From Lewinellaceae bacterium (lineage in GTDB: Bacteria > Bacteroidota > Bacteroidia > Chitinophagales > Saprospiraceae): a DNA stretch of 64,000 nucleotides. Both the position numbers and the translations under genes were made by a program. Below are positions 52,394 through 60,812 of the stretch, piece by piece. How positions within the stretch are numbered: position 1 is the first letter of the stretch; each line of letters starts with the position of its first letter. The DNA lies in NCBI GenBank assembly GCA_020636025.1, contig JACJYQ010000004.1, positions 62,001 to 126,000 on the forward strand, in the 5' to 3' direction. The notes under the pieces are model-generated. The model made no database searches, was not told the origin of the DNA, and saw only the letters and a program-made list of their open reading frames with translations.

Positions 52394-55300
52394 TTAGAAG
52401 TTCAGGCGAACACCCAATTGTGCCTGCCATACAGAACTGATGATACCAGACTCGTCGATGTTCCAAACATCAGAACTTGGCGCTTTGAAAGTAAAGGTTG
52501 GATCACCATTACCATCATTTCCTTTGTAGTTGATCAACTGATAAGCATCATTGGTAATAAAATATCTGCGGCCCCAGTCAGCATTAATCATGTTGCCGAA
52601 GTTGAAGATATCCAATGAAACCTGTAAGCTGCGCTTACGATCTGCAATCTTCATATTGAACTCCTGTACAATCTTCAAATCAAAATTGTTGGTGAAAGGA
52701 ATACGTCCACCGTTACGCTCGGCATATCCGCCTCTGTTTTGGCTAAGATAGTCATCAGCCTGAATGAAAGCATCCAACGCGGCCCACTGTTCAGCAGCAG
52801 TTCCCAATGAAGCATCATCAATCAAGTTGATATCAGACATGGTAGCTGGAATATAGATCAGATCCTGACCGGTACGTGTACTGTTCCGAACCAGGTTACC
52901 ACCATATGTGTAAGAGAAGCGCTGACCAGATTCTCCGGTGTAGAACAAAGAAACTGTCGTTGCACCACCAATGTTGCCACCGTATTTGAAGGTTTTAGAC
53001 AAGAATGCAACAAAACGGTGACCCAGATCGAAATCAGAGTAAGACAATGGCAGGTTGTTCTGACCATTAACGCTCTCATTAAACACCCAGTTAGAGGAGT
53101 TCTGAGAAGAAGTACCGTCGTTGATGGCTTTTGACTGACCATACGTATAAGCCACAGAACCAACCCAGCCATTGTTAAATGGCTTTTGGATCTGACCTGT
53201 TACACTATAGCTATAGCCTTCGTTGGTATTGTAACCCAGGATAACATCAGTATACCCAGAGCTGATGTATGTGTTTGGGTAAATGGTACGATTATCCGGA
53301 CCACCAGTTAATGTAGCAGTTGGATTTGTACGGTTGATATTCTGGTATATGATGTTGTTCAGCGTTTTAGAATAAATACCCTCTACTGTACCAACAAGTC
53401 CCCATGGCAATTTACCATCTACTGCAAGGCTGGCGCGCAGTGTTTGTGGGTATTTGAAATCTTTAGCAAACAGGTCAAGCTGTGAAGATCCTGCTGTTTT
53501 GCCAAAATATGCATTGTCGTAAGGCTGATTTACATCTGGAACAAAGGCAAAGTTGTTCGCATTGGCAATATCCGTAGCACTGGCAGATACAGAAGCAATC
53601 AACACACCATTGTTGGTGTACATACCACCTGGCCATACAAATGGAATGCGGCTGGTGAAGATACCTACACCACCACGCAATACTACAGTACGGTCTCCAT
53701 TCAAATCATAGTTGAATCCAAGACGTGGAGAGAACAGAATTTGTGGAGAAGGAGATTTTCCCGCAACTGCCCCCTGAAGGTCATAACCATTTGCTGCCAT
53801 CAAAGCACCTTCTGTATCATTGAAAGCTGTTGCAGCAGTAGGATCATCCAGGAACATCGGGATGTCGATGCGTAAACCAAGTGTAGCCGTAAATCTCTTG
53901 TTGAAAGAGTACTCATCCTGTGCGTAGAAGCCCAACTGAAGTGCCTTGAAAGATGCAGCAGCAGCAGCACCGTCTTCAGAACCATCACCAGGCAACAAAG
54001 AGTAAGAACGGAAGTATCTTTCAGGCAAGGCACCAGTCATAAAGTCATCCAGGCTATTATAGCGATAAGAGCCATAAGATTGACGAATGAACAGGTTGTA
54101 CATGTCAAAGAATTCGTTGTGGGTACCAAAAGTAAATTGGTGCTTACCCTTGTACAAACTGAAGTTGTCAGTCAAGGTGAAGATTTTCTGCTTCAATGAG
54201 TTTGCTGTAGAAAATTCTTCACTACCAAAGCGGATAAAACCTGAACCATCAGTAATTTCAACGTAGGGGAACGGATCGCCTGCTGGGTCACGGTCATCAT
54301 TTACGTTTGTGAAACCAATGATCAAGCTATTGGAAGCCATATCACTGATCACGCTGTTCAATTCAACAGCCGTTGAGTTCGTAGTGGTTGGGAATAAAAT
54401 TCCGTCATTAGCAAACTTGATTGAGCTGTTTGAAGAAGCCTGAGAATACAATGCCTCACCTTTAGTGTAGTGGTGACGAATCATCAACTTGTTGTTCTGA
54501 GACAGGTTAAAATCAAGGCGAGCCAGGATTTTGGTTCCGTCCAGTTTGTCGGTTTTGCTCAAATAACCTCCTGGATCGTAACCATAATCTGTTTCCAGTT
54601 TTCTCGCCAAAGCCTGAATAGCGGCTTCGTCAGAATCTCCGTTGTAATTAGAGAAAGAAAACGGCTGTGGTGTCTCATTGCTCTGAAGTTCAGCATTCAC
54701 GAAAATGAAAGCTTTGTCTTTAATCAATGGCGCACCTACGCGGAAACCATAAGTATTCGCAGTAAATGGAGCAAATTTGCGGTCAGCTTTTGGCAATGAC
54801 TCGTCAAGAGAAACTTTCAAACCGGTGAGGTTTTCGTTGCGCATGAAGTAGTAAACAGAACCTTCAACAACGTTTGAACCACCGCGAGTTACGGCGTTGA
54901 TACCACCGCCATTAAATCCGCTGAGTTTAACATCGTAAGGAGCCACCACTACGTTGAACTGCTCAATCGCGTCAGGAGAGATTGGAGAGATACCAGTCTG
55001 TCCACCGTTTGTACCTGAAGCAGCCAAACCAAATACGTCGTTGTTAACAGCACCGTCAATGTAAATTGAGTTGTAACGGTTGTTGGCACCAGCGATGGTG
55101 ATGATGTTGTCACCACGAACGCTTGCCGTTGGAGTTAGACGGACGTAATCAGTAAGATCGCGGTTTACCGTTGGCAAAACGCCGATCTCTGCTTCACTGA
55201 TATCGGTAGAAGCGCCTGTTCTGTCTGAACTCAGAATTCCTCTCTGAGCTACGATAAGTGCTTCATCCAATACAGTCACATTGTCTGCCAACTTTGAGTC

Positions 55301-55621
55301 AAATACAAAAGTTTGACCAAGTGTCAGAAAAACGTTCTCAGTTACCTGCTCCTCATAACCAGTGTAGGAAACTTTGATGGTGTAAGGACCACCTACGCGG
55401 AGACCGTTCAGGTTGAAACGACCGTCGCCACGTGAGGTAGTTCCGTAAACTGTTCCGGTAGGTTCGTGCTTGGCAACAACAGTTGCACCGATCAGTGCTT
55501 CACCATTCTCGTCAGTCAGTGCACCCGACATAGAGGCTGAGGTAGAACCCTGAGAAAATCCGAAATTGGAAACCAGTAACATCACGAAACCGGCAACCAA
55601 AATTTTGTAAAGATTTTTCAT
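52394..55621 (-). CDS. TonB-dependent receptor, Oar-like
   Basis: A 1,075-residue outer membrane protein. It has a signal peptide (about 1-23), a carboxypeptidase-regulatory-like domain (about 28-115; ALTDENGEALIGATVVAK), a plug domain (about 130-260, with NRYNSIYIDGAVNND) and a large beta barrel that ends in a terminal Phe (AQLGVRLNF). The layout is that of Oar-type receptors, which in myxobacteria and Bacteroidota move peptides or other large substrates. No SusD partner is adjacent, so a glycan-uptake role is less likely. The near-consensus box TACCTTCG (55667-55674, minus) is a candidate promoter. Confidence 0.9.
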   Translation of the reverse strand: MKNLYKILVAGFVMLLVSNFGFSQGSTSASMSGALTDENGEALIGATVVAKHEPTGTVYGTTSRGDGRFNLNGLRVGGPYTIKVSYTGYEEQVTENVFLTLGQTFVFDSKLADNVTVLDEALIVAQRGILSSDRTGASTDISEAEIGVLPTVNRDLTDYVRLTPTASVRGDNIITIAGANNRYNSIYIDGAVNNDVFGLAASGTNGGQTGISPISPDAIEQFNVVVAPYDVKLSGFNGGGINAVTRGGSNVVEGSVYYFMRNENLTGLKVSLDESLPKADRKFAPFTANTYGFRVGAPLIKDKAFIFVNAELQSNETPQPFSFSNYNGDSDEAAIQALARKLETDYGYDPGGYLSKTDKLDGTKILARLDFNLSQNNKLMIRHHYTKGEALYSQASSNSSIKFANDGILFPTTTNSTAVELNSVISDMASNSLIIGFTNVNDDRDPAGDPFPYVEITDGSGFIRFGSEEFSTANSLKQKIFTLTDNFSLYKGKHQFTFGTHNEFFDMYNLFIRQSYGSYRYNSLDDFMTGALPERYFRSYSLLPGDGSEDGAAAAASFKALQLGFYAQDEYSFNKRFTATLGLRIDIPMFLDDPTAATAFNDTEGALMAANGYDLQGAVAGKSPSPQILFSPRLGFNYDLNGDRTVVLRGGVGIFTSRIPFVWPGGMYTNNGVLIASVSASATDIANANNFAFVPDVNQPYDNAYFGKTAGSSQLDLFAKDFKYPQTLRASLAVDGKLPWGLVGTVEGIYSKTLNNIIYQNINRTNPTATLTGGPDNRTIYPNTYISSGYTDVILGYNTNEGYSYSVTGQIQKPFNNGWVGSVAYTYGQSKAINDGTSSQNSSNWVFNESVNGQNNLPLSYSDFDLGHRFVAFLSKTFKYGGNIGGATTVSLFYTGESGQRFSYTYGGNLVRNSTRTGQDLIYIPATMSDINLIDDASLGTAAEQWAALDAFIQADDYLSQNRGGYAERNGGRIPFTNNFDLKIVQEFNMKIADRKRSLQVSLDIFNFGNMINADWGRRYFITNDAYQLINYKGNDGNGDPTFTFKAPSSDVWNIDESGIISSVWQAQLGVRLNF

Positions 55622-55666
55622 ACTAATTTGATTGTATTTATGGAAAATAGAAATGGATTTGTGCGG

Positions 55667-55674
55667 CGAAGGTA
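55667..55674 (-). promoter_or_regulatory. Candidate -7 box TACCTTCG of the Oar-like receptor gene
   Basis: One base from TAnnTTTG, 45 bp before the ATG on the minus strand. A -33 TTG is not evident. Confidence 0.35.
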
Positions 55675-55811
55675 ATTAGTCAAAGTTAAGTGACTATTAA
55701 TTTTAAAGGTGATTTAAAACGCAAGGCGCACAGATTAGGATTAGAGCTTAGTGGAGTATTATTTTAATATCTTGCTCTTCAATTCCCATTTGCCGGGAGA
55801 GGCAATTTTCC

Positions 55812-55819
55812 TACTTTTG
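55812..55819 (+). promoter_or_regulatory. -7 promoter box TACTTTTG
   Basis: Exact TAnnTTTG match, 47 bp before the ATG of the lamin-tail protein gene. Confidence 0.45.
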
Positions 55820-55866
55820 GGGGTTCATAAAAACTTAAACCGGTTAAATAACTGCCGCAAAATATC

Positions 55867-57582
55867 ATGAAAAAATCAAATCTCCTACTCTTTTTGTTTC
55901 TTTCCATCACCTTCACAGCCCAGTCACAGATCATTGTAACTGAGATCATGTATAATCCACCCGAATCAGGTACTGACTCACTTGAATACATTGAATTGTA
56001 CAATAATTCCGCCTCCACTGTTGATATATCCGGTTGGTATTTCACACAGGGTGTTACCCATGTTTTCCCAAACGGGACTTCCATGCAGGCAGGAGCTTAC
56101 CTTACTCTGGCAGTTAATCCAGGCGCAGTTCAAACTGTGTTCGGCATCACACCTATTGGCTGGGATGCCGGCGCACTTACAAACGGTGGAGAAGACATTG
56201 AACTGGTTGATGCAAATGGTACTGTAATAGATTATGTTGATTATAAGAATGCGACACCCTGGCCCACAGATGCGAACGGAAATGGCAGCTCGCTAGAGCT
56301 TTGCGACTACGATTCCGACAACAATTCTGCAGGAAATTGGCTGGCGTCCACCAGCAGTACCGGGGTAATGATAAACGGAAGAGAGGTGTACGGAAATCCA
56401 AATGCTGCTTCTGGTTGCCAGGGTTCTGGGTCACTGAATGCCCTTGAAGATAACTTTGTAGCACCGGCAGATGAAACAACCACATTGGCGGTACTGACCA
56501 ATGATTTGTTCCTGGGTACAGTCACTTCATTGCAAATAAAGATTTCTCCTGCACATGGAAATGCAGTTGTGGTAGGGAATAACATTGAATACACACCCAA
56601 TCAGGGGTATTGCGGTCCGGATGTTTTGGCATACGAAGTGTGTAATACCAATTCGTGTGATTCTGCCACCGTGAATATTGAGGTGCGTTGCTACCCGCAA
56701 AAAACAATTGCTGAAATGACTATGGAAGATCAGGAAGGCGTGGCAACAGCCAAGGATCAGGCATGTACTTTGCAAGGAACCGTGTACGGTGTCAACCTCA
56801 GACCATTAACAGGTGCCATTCCAACCATTTTATTCACTTTGATCGATGATCAGGGCAATGGTATTAGCGTGTCATCTTTGGATAATGATTTTGGTTACGT
56901 GGTTCAGGAAAAAGACAAAGTGACGGTAAGAGGTGTTATTACTCAATTTAATGGTTCAACAGAAATACGGCCTGATACTGTTATTAAAACCTCCTCAAAC
57001 AATGCCTTACTAAATCCAATGAACACCATGTCATTGAATGAGGATACAGAATCCAAATTGGTGCGACTAACCAATCTTCATTTGGTAGATGATGCACAAT
57101 GGACTACCGGTACAGGAGGCAGTGGATTCAATGCGCTGGCAGTATCAGATGATCACCCACTTGATACAATTGATATCCGTATTGATCGCGACGTTGAAAC
57201 ATACAATGCCCCAGTGCCACAGCAGCCATTCGATTTGATTGGGATTGGCGGTCAGTTTGACACCAGCCTGCCTTATACAGAAGGATATCAGATACTTCCA
57301 AGGTATAATGCAGACATCAGCACACTTTCTAAAACCAGGGAAGTTGACTTTAGCCAATTTGTAAAAATATCTCCCAATCCTGCCAGCGAATTGGTTCAGA
57401 TTGACATGAGTCTGGAATTCGACCTACTTACCTTGATTGGAATGGATGGTCGTACCATTAAATCCTATCAAAAACCGGGAACGATGCAAAAAATCAATGT
57501 GTCGCTTCTTGCACCAGGCACTTATTTCATTCGCTTTGAAAAGGCAAATGATATCTGGACAAGCAGGTTTTTAAAAATCTAA
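55867..57582 (+). CDS. T9SS-sorted lamin-tail domain protein
   Basis: A 571-residue protein with a signal peptide (ending AQSQ). Residues about 22-150 are a lamin tail domain (VTEIMYNPPESGTDSLEYIE, then DISGWYF and GEDIELVDANGTVIDYVDY). A Big/cadherin-like repeat (about 200-280, with TNDLF and PNQGYCGPD) is followed by a DUF5689- or OB-like beta domain (about 285-470). The T9SS type A sorting domain closes the protein (ISPNPASELVQID, APGTYFIRFEK). Lamin-tail proteins are often cell-surface or nuclease-associated; no nuclease motif is seen. A perfect terminator follows. Confidence 0.82.
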   Translation: MKKSNLLLFLFLSITFTAQSQIIVTEIMYNPPESGTDSLEYIELYNNSASTVDISGWYFTQGVTHVFPNGTSMQAGAYLTLAVNPGAVQTVFGITPIGWDAGALTNGGEDIELVDANGTVIDYVDYKNATPWPTDANGNGSSLELCDYDSDNNSAGNWLASTSSTGVMINGREVYGNPNAASGCQGSGSLNALEDNFVAPADETTTLAVLTNDLFLGTVTSLQIKISPAHGNAVVVGNNIEYTPNQGYCGPDVLAYEVCNTNSCDSATVNIEVRCYPQKTIAEMTMEDQEGVATAKDQACTLQGTVYGVNLRPLTGAIPTILFTLIDDQGNGISVSSLDNDFGYVVQEKDKVTVRGVITQFNGSTEIRPDTVIKTSSNNALLNPMNTMSLNEDTESKLVRLTNLHLVDDAQWTTGTGGSGFNALAVSDDHPLDTIDIRIDRDVETYNAPVPQQPFDLIGIGGQFDTSLPYTEGYQILPRYNADISTLSKTREVDFSQFVKISPNPASELVQIDMSLEFDLLTLIGMDGRTIKSYQKPGTMQKINVSLLAPGTYFIRFEKANDIWTSRFLKI

Positions 57583-57595
57583 TACCTGAAATCCA

Positions 57596-57630
57596 GCCTA
57601 ACAAGACCCATTCAAAGGGTCTTGTTAGGC
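57596..57630 (+). terminator. Terminator hairpin
   Basis: Perfect 14-bp stem GCCTAACAAGACCC with its inverse (57596-57609 with 57617-57630), loop ATTCAAA. It separates the lamin-tail gene from the sirtuin gene, although a strong T tract is missing. Confidence 0.65.
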
Positions 57631-57654
57631 AAACCTTGCCAATAAAATATTTGT

Positions 57655-58347
57655 ATGAAGAAATTGGTCGTCCTCAGTGGAGCTGGCATGTCGGCGGAAA
57701 GTGGCATCAAAACTTTCCGGGATAGTGATGGATTGTGGGAAGACCACCGGATAGAGGACGTCGCCACACCGGAAGGCTGGTATAAAAATCCGGAACTTGT
57801 GTTGGAGTTTTATAACCAGCGCCGAGCCCAGCTTTTTTCTGTCGAGCCCAACGAAGGTCACAAAGCCATCGCTTCCCTGGAAACCGAATTTGATGTCCAG
57901 GTAGTTACTCAAAACGTAGATGACCTGCATGAAAGAGCCGGCAGTACAAATGTGCTTCACCTTCATGGAGAATTGAGGAAGGTACGTTCCAGTGTATATG
58001 AAAGTATGATATATCCATGGGATAAGGACCTGATTCTTGGCGACTTGTGTGAAGCCGGCCATCAACTAAGGCCGCATATAGTTTGGTTTGGAGAGGCGGT
58101 CCCAATGCTTGAAAAAGCCATTGACTTAGCCGCGGAGGCAGATTATTTCATTATTATTGGCACTTCATTACAAGTATATCCGGCAGCAGGGTTAATGCAA
58201 TATGCTCCGCCACACATTCCATTTTATTATGTTGATCCCAAACCACAGGTTAATTGGGAAATGGAACGCTTGCCTGGGTTAACGGTAATAGCCGAACCGG
58301 CTTCTACAGGAATGAAACAGGTCATAGAGTTGTTGTGCAAAGCCTGA
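57655..58347 (+). CDS. cobB: Sir2-family NAD-dependent protein deacylase
   Basis: A 230-residue class III sirtuin. NAD-binding blocks are LSGAGMSAESGI (about 8-19), TQNVDDLHERAG (about 85-96) and IIGTSLQVYPAAG near 170; the catalytic His is in LHLHGE near 103. A Tyr-x-x-Arg pair (FYNQR, Tyr 53 and Arg 56) is the signature of desuccinylase/demalonylase sirtuins. The four zinc cysteines are not present: the zinc region holds just one Cys (GDLCEAG). The gene follows a weak promoter-like TATTTG directly and leads a probable three-gene operon with a histidine kinase and an HExxH lipoprotein. Confidence 0.9.
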   Translation: MKKLVVLSGAGMSAESGIKTFRDSDGLWEDHRIEDVATPEGWYKNPELVLEFYNQRRAQLFSVEPNEGHKAIASLETEFDVQVVTQNVDDLHERAGSTNVLHLHGELRKVRSSVYESMIYPWDKDLILGDLCEAGHQLRPHIVWFGEAVPMLEKAIDLAAEADYFIIIGTSLQVYPAAGLMQYAPPHIPFYYVDPKPQVNWEMERLPGLTVIAEPASTGMKQVIELLCKA

Positions 58348-58360
58348 TTGACTCATTGCC

Positions 58361-59719
58361 ATGCAAATCCGTTCACGACTGACATTGTCATTTTTAGTAT
58401 TGACTGCAAGTATTCTGGCAGCAGTGCTTTATGGGGTTTACTGGCTCTACAAGAAAAACACGGAAGAATCTTTTTACAAAAGTCTGGAGTCAAAAATAGA
58501 TCTGACTACCCAAACCCTTCTTCCCAATGAATCTACATTCAGCCCTGTTCCTAATGATTGGATAGCACCAGAAGGCGACACGCTCCCGTTCAAGGATAAT
58601 ATCAGCGTGTTTAACACATCATACGTACGGGTATTTTCCATAAAAAAGGCTGCTATTCCGGTTTCTGCAAAGGACTTACAGGAGATTTATAAAAAAGGAG
58701 AAGTCCGCTTTTCTCATTACAACCTGCTCGCGCTAGGCAAGAAAGCCAGCACCATGAAGAGCCAGTATGTTGTTGTGGCTGAAGGATATTGCGACCCTAC
58801 AGATATTGATGACCTGGCCAACATCCTGTTGTACAGTTTTTTTATAGGTGTATTTCTAGTGGCCATTTCCGGATGGTACTTTGCGGGAAGGGCACTTGAT
58901 CCGGTTTCGAGTGTTGTAGAAGAGGTCGAAAACATACAGCCAAGTGATCTCAGTATTCGTTTGCGGACCGGAGAATCAAGGGACGAACTTGTTCGACTTT
59001 CAGAAGCCTTTAATCATTTGCTGGATCGTGTGGAAAGAGCTTTTCAGGTGCAGAAAATGTTTGTTTCCAATGTTTCGCATGAGCTCAAAAATCCATTGAC
59101 AGCCATTAGAACACAGATTGAAGTCACACTTCAACAAAACCGTTCAGAGGAAGATTACCAAAAGGCGCTAAAAAGTGTTTTGGATGACATTGAAGATTTG
59201 AGTGAAACAGAGCAAAAACTCCTTTATCTGGCCCGCATTTACAACAACCCACAAAACATTCCCTTCTCCCCTACCCGCATCGATGAAGTGTTGTTGAATT
59301 CTATGGAACAATTTAGCAAACAACATCCTGACTATCAAGCAAATATTGAATTTTCAAGCATGCCTGACAGCGATGACACATTGCTTGTATCAGCTAATGA
59401 ATCACTGTTGCGCCTGGCCTTGATAAACCTGATGAATAATGGCTGCAAATATTCTGATGACAAAAGCGTTTTGGTGAGAGCCAGTTTTGATAAGGATGGA
59501 CAACATATCATTGAAGTTTGCGACAAAGGACCCGGTATTCCGGAAAATGAAAAAAACCTGATATTTGAACCTTTCTACCGAAGTCCACGCCACCTGACAT
59601 TAAAAGGAACCGGCATTGGTTTGTCTTTGGTAAATAATATCGCAAAATTACATCAGATCCAACTTCAGGTACTGAGCCCTGAGCAGGGAGGCACTGTATT
59701 CAAACTTGTATTTCCCTGA
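58361..59719 (+). CDS. Membrane sensor histidine kinase
   Basis: A 452-residue kinase. An N-terminal helix (about 10-30), an extracytoplasmic sensor segment (about 31-155), a second helix (about 157-180) and a HAMP-like linker precede the dimerisation domain with the phospho-acceptor His in VSHELKNPLTA (about 240). The ATPase domain has the N box (NLMNNGCKYS), G1 (DKGPGIPE) and G2 (GTGIGLSLV). No response regulator gene is adjacent, so it is an orphan in this window. It starts 13 bp after the sirtuin gene. Confidence 0.92.
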   Translation: MQIRSRLTLSFLVLTASILAAVLYGVYWLYKKNTEESFYKSLESKIDLTTQTLLPNESTFSPVPNDWIAPEGDTLPFKDNISVFNTSYVRVFSIKKAAIPVSAKDLQEIYKKGEVRFSHYNLLALGKKASTMKSQYVVVAEGYCDPTDIDDLANILLYSFFIGVFLVAISGWYFAGRALDPVSSVVEEVENIQPSDLSIRLRTGESRDELVRLSEAFNHLLDRVERAFQVQKMFVSNVSHELKNPLTAIRTQIEVTLQQNRSEEDYQKALKSVLDDIEDLSETEQKLLYLARIYNNPQNIPFSPTRIDEVLLNSMEQFSKQHPDYQANIEFSSMPDSDDTLLVSANESLLRLALINLMNNGCKYSDDKSVLVRASFDKDGQHIIEVCDKGPGIPENEKNLIFEPFYRSPRHLTLKGTGIGLSLVNNIAKLHQIQLQVLSPEQGGTVFKLVFP

Positions 59720-59745
59720 ATACCTATTTCATTAAAAATCAAACC

Positions 59746-60807
59746 ATGAGATTCTGCATCACATCATTTTTTATTTCCTTATTGCTGATAACCACTTCTT
59801 GTCAAAGTCAGCAGCCAACTGCTCAAATTCACTTGGGAAATGGCAAAGTGGTATTGTTAATGGACAGCTCAGATGGTGCCCGTGCTGTTACAAAGGATGA
59901 CTATGATGGCTTTTTTGACAAAGTAACAGCCAGTGAAATCTCCATTCAAGTAAAAAAATCAATGGATGACTCGATTGGCAGAGATATGCTAGTGAAGGAA
60001 TACAAATCTTTTATTAAAAACGATTTGGAGGACTTCACTCCGGATGAGCTAACATTTATGACATCGATCCTGCAGAAGATGTATCGTACTGTATCTGAGA
60101 TAAACCCTGCCATTCTTCCGGACACCTTAATTATAGTTAAAACAAAGGGTCGTTATTATGGAGAAGGAGTTTGGTACACCAGAAACAATTGTATCATCAT
60201 TCCATCAGGAGAGTTGGCAGCAGAACAAGTTCAGCTCTTTACTTCCACCATGTACCACGAGTTGTTTCATGTGTACTCTCGACTCCATCCTGATAAAAGC
60301 GCCATGCTGTATAAACTCATTGGTTTTGAAGCAATTGGATTTGAGAACCTGATCATTCCCGAAACCCTGGCTGAGAGGATTTTATACAATCCTGATGGAG
60401 TTAATATTGCACAAAAAATAGACCTCTTGCAGGAGGACAGCAGTACCATTTCAGCCATTCCGGTTATTTATTCCAACCATCTTGGTTATACAAAGGAGAA
60501 AAAGAATTTCTTCGGATATCTGGAATTCAATCTTTTCCAAATAAAAAAACAAGTGGATGGCAAATGGTCTGTAATCGTAAAGGATGATGGCTTCAGCAGC
60601 ACACTTGATCTCAAGTCACAACCAGACTTTTTCCGACAAATAAAAGACAACACCCAGTATATCATTCATCCGGATGAGGTGCTGGCCGACAACTTTTCTT
60701 ACATTATGCAGGAAAGAGACGGAGAAAAAATATCTGACAAATTCTCACCAGGAGGAAAGGAGCTGCTTAAAAATGTAGAAGGTATTATCAGCCTTAAGAA
60801 GGAATAA
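59746..60807 (+). CDS. Lipoprotein with HExxH metallopeptidase motif
   Basis: A 353-residue protein with a lipoprotein signal (ITTSC, Cys about residue 19). The zincin-like motif YHELFHVYSR (His 171, Glu 172, His 175) is preceded by a beta strand (NCIIIPSGEL) and followed by IPETLAER, where Glu could be the third ligand. I recognise no named family. It would be anchored in the envelope and may cleave an envelope protein. It lies 26 bp after the histidine kinase gene, so the kinase may sense a signal linked to its activity. Confidence 0.7.
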   Translation: MRFCITSFFISLLLITTSCQSQQPTAQIHLGNGKVVLLMDSSDGARAVTKDDYDGFFDKVTASEISIQVKKSMDDSIGRDMLVKEYKSFIKNDLEDFTPDELTFMTSILQKMYRTVSEINPAILPDTLIIVKTKGRYYGEGVWYTRNNCIIIPSGELAAEQVQLFTSTMYHELFHVYSRLHPDKSAMLYKLIGFEAIGFENLIIPETLAERILYNPDGVNIAQKIDLLQEDSSTISAIPVIYSNHLGYTKEKKNFFGYLEFNLFQIKKQVDGKWSVIVKDDGFSSTLDLKSQPDFFRQIKDNTQYIIHPDEVLADNFSYIMQERDGEKISDKFSPGGKELLKNVEGIISLKKE

Positions 60808-60812
60808 GGTCT

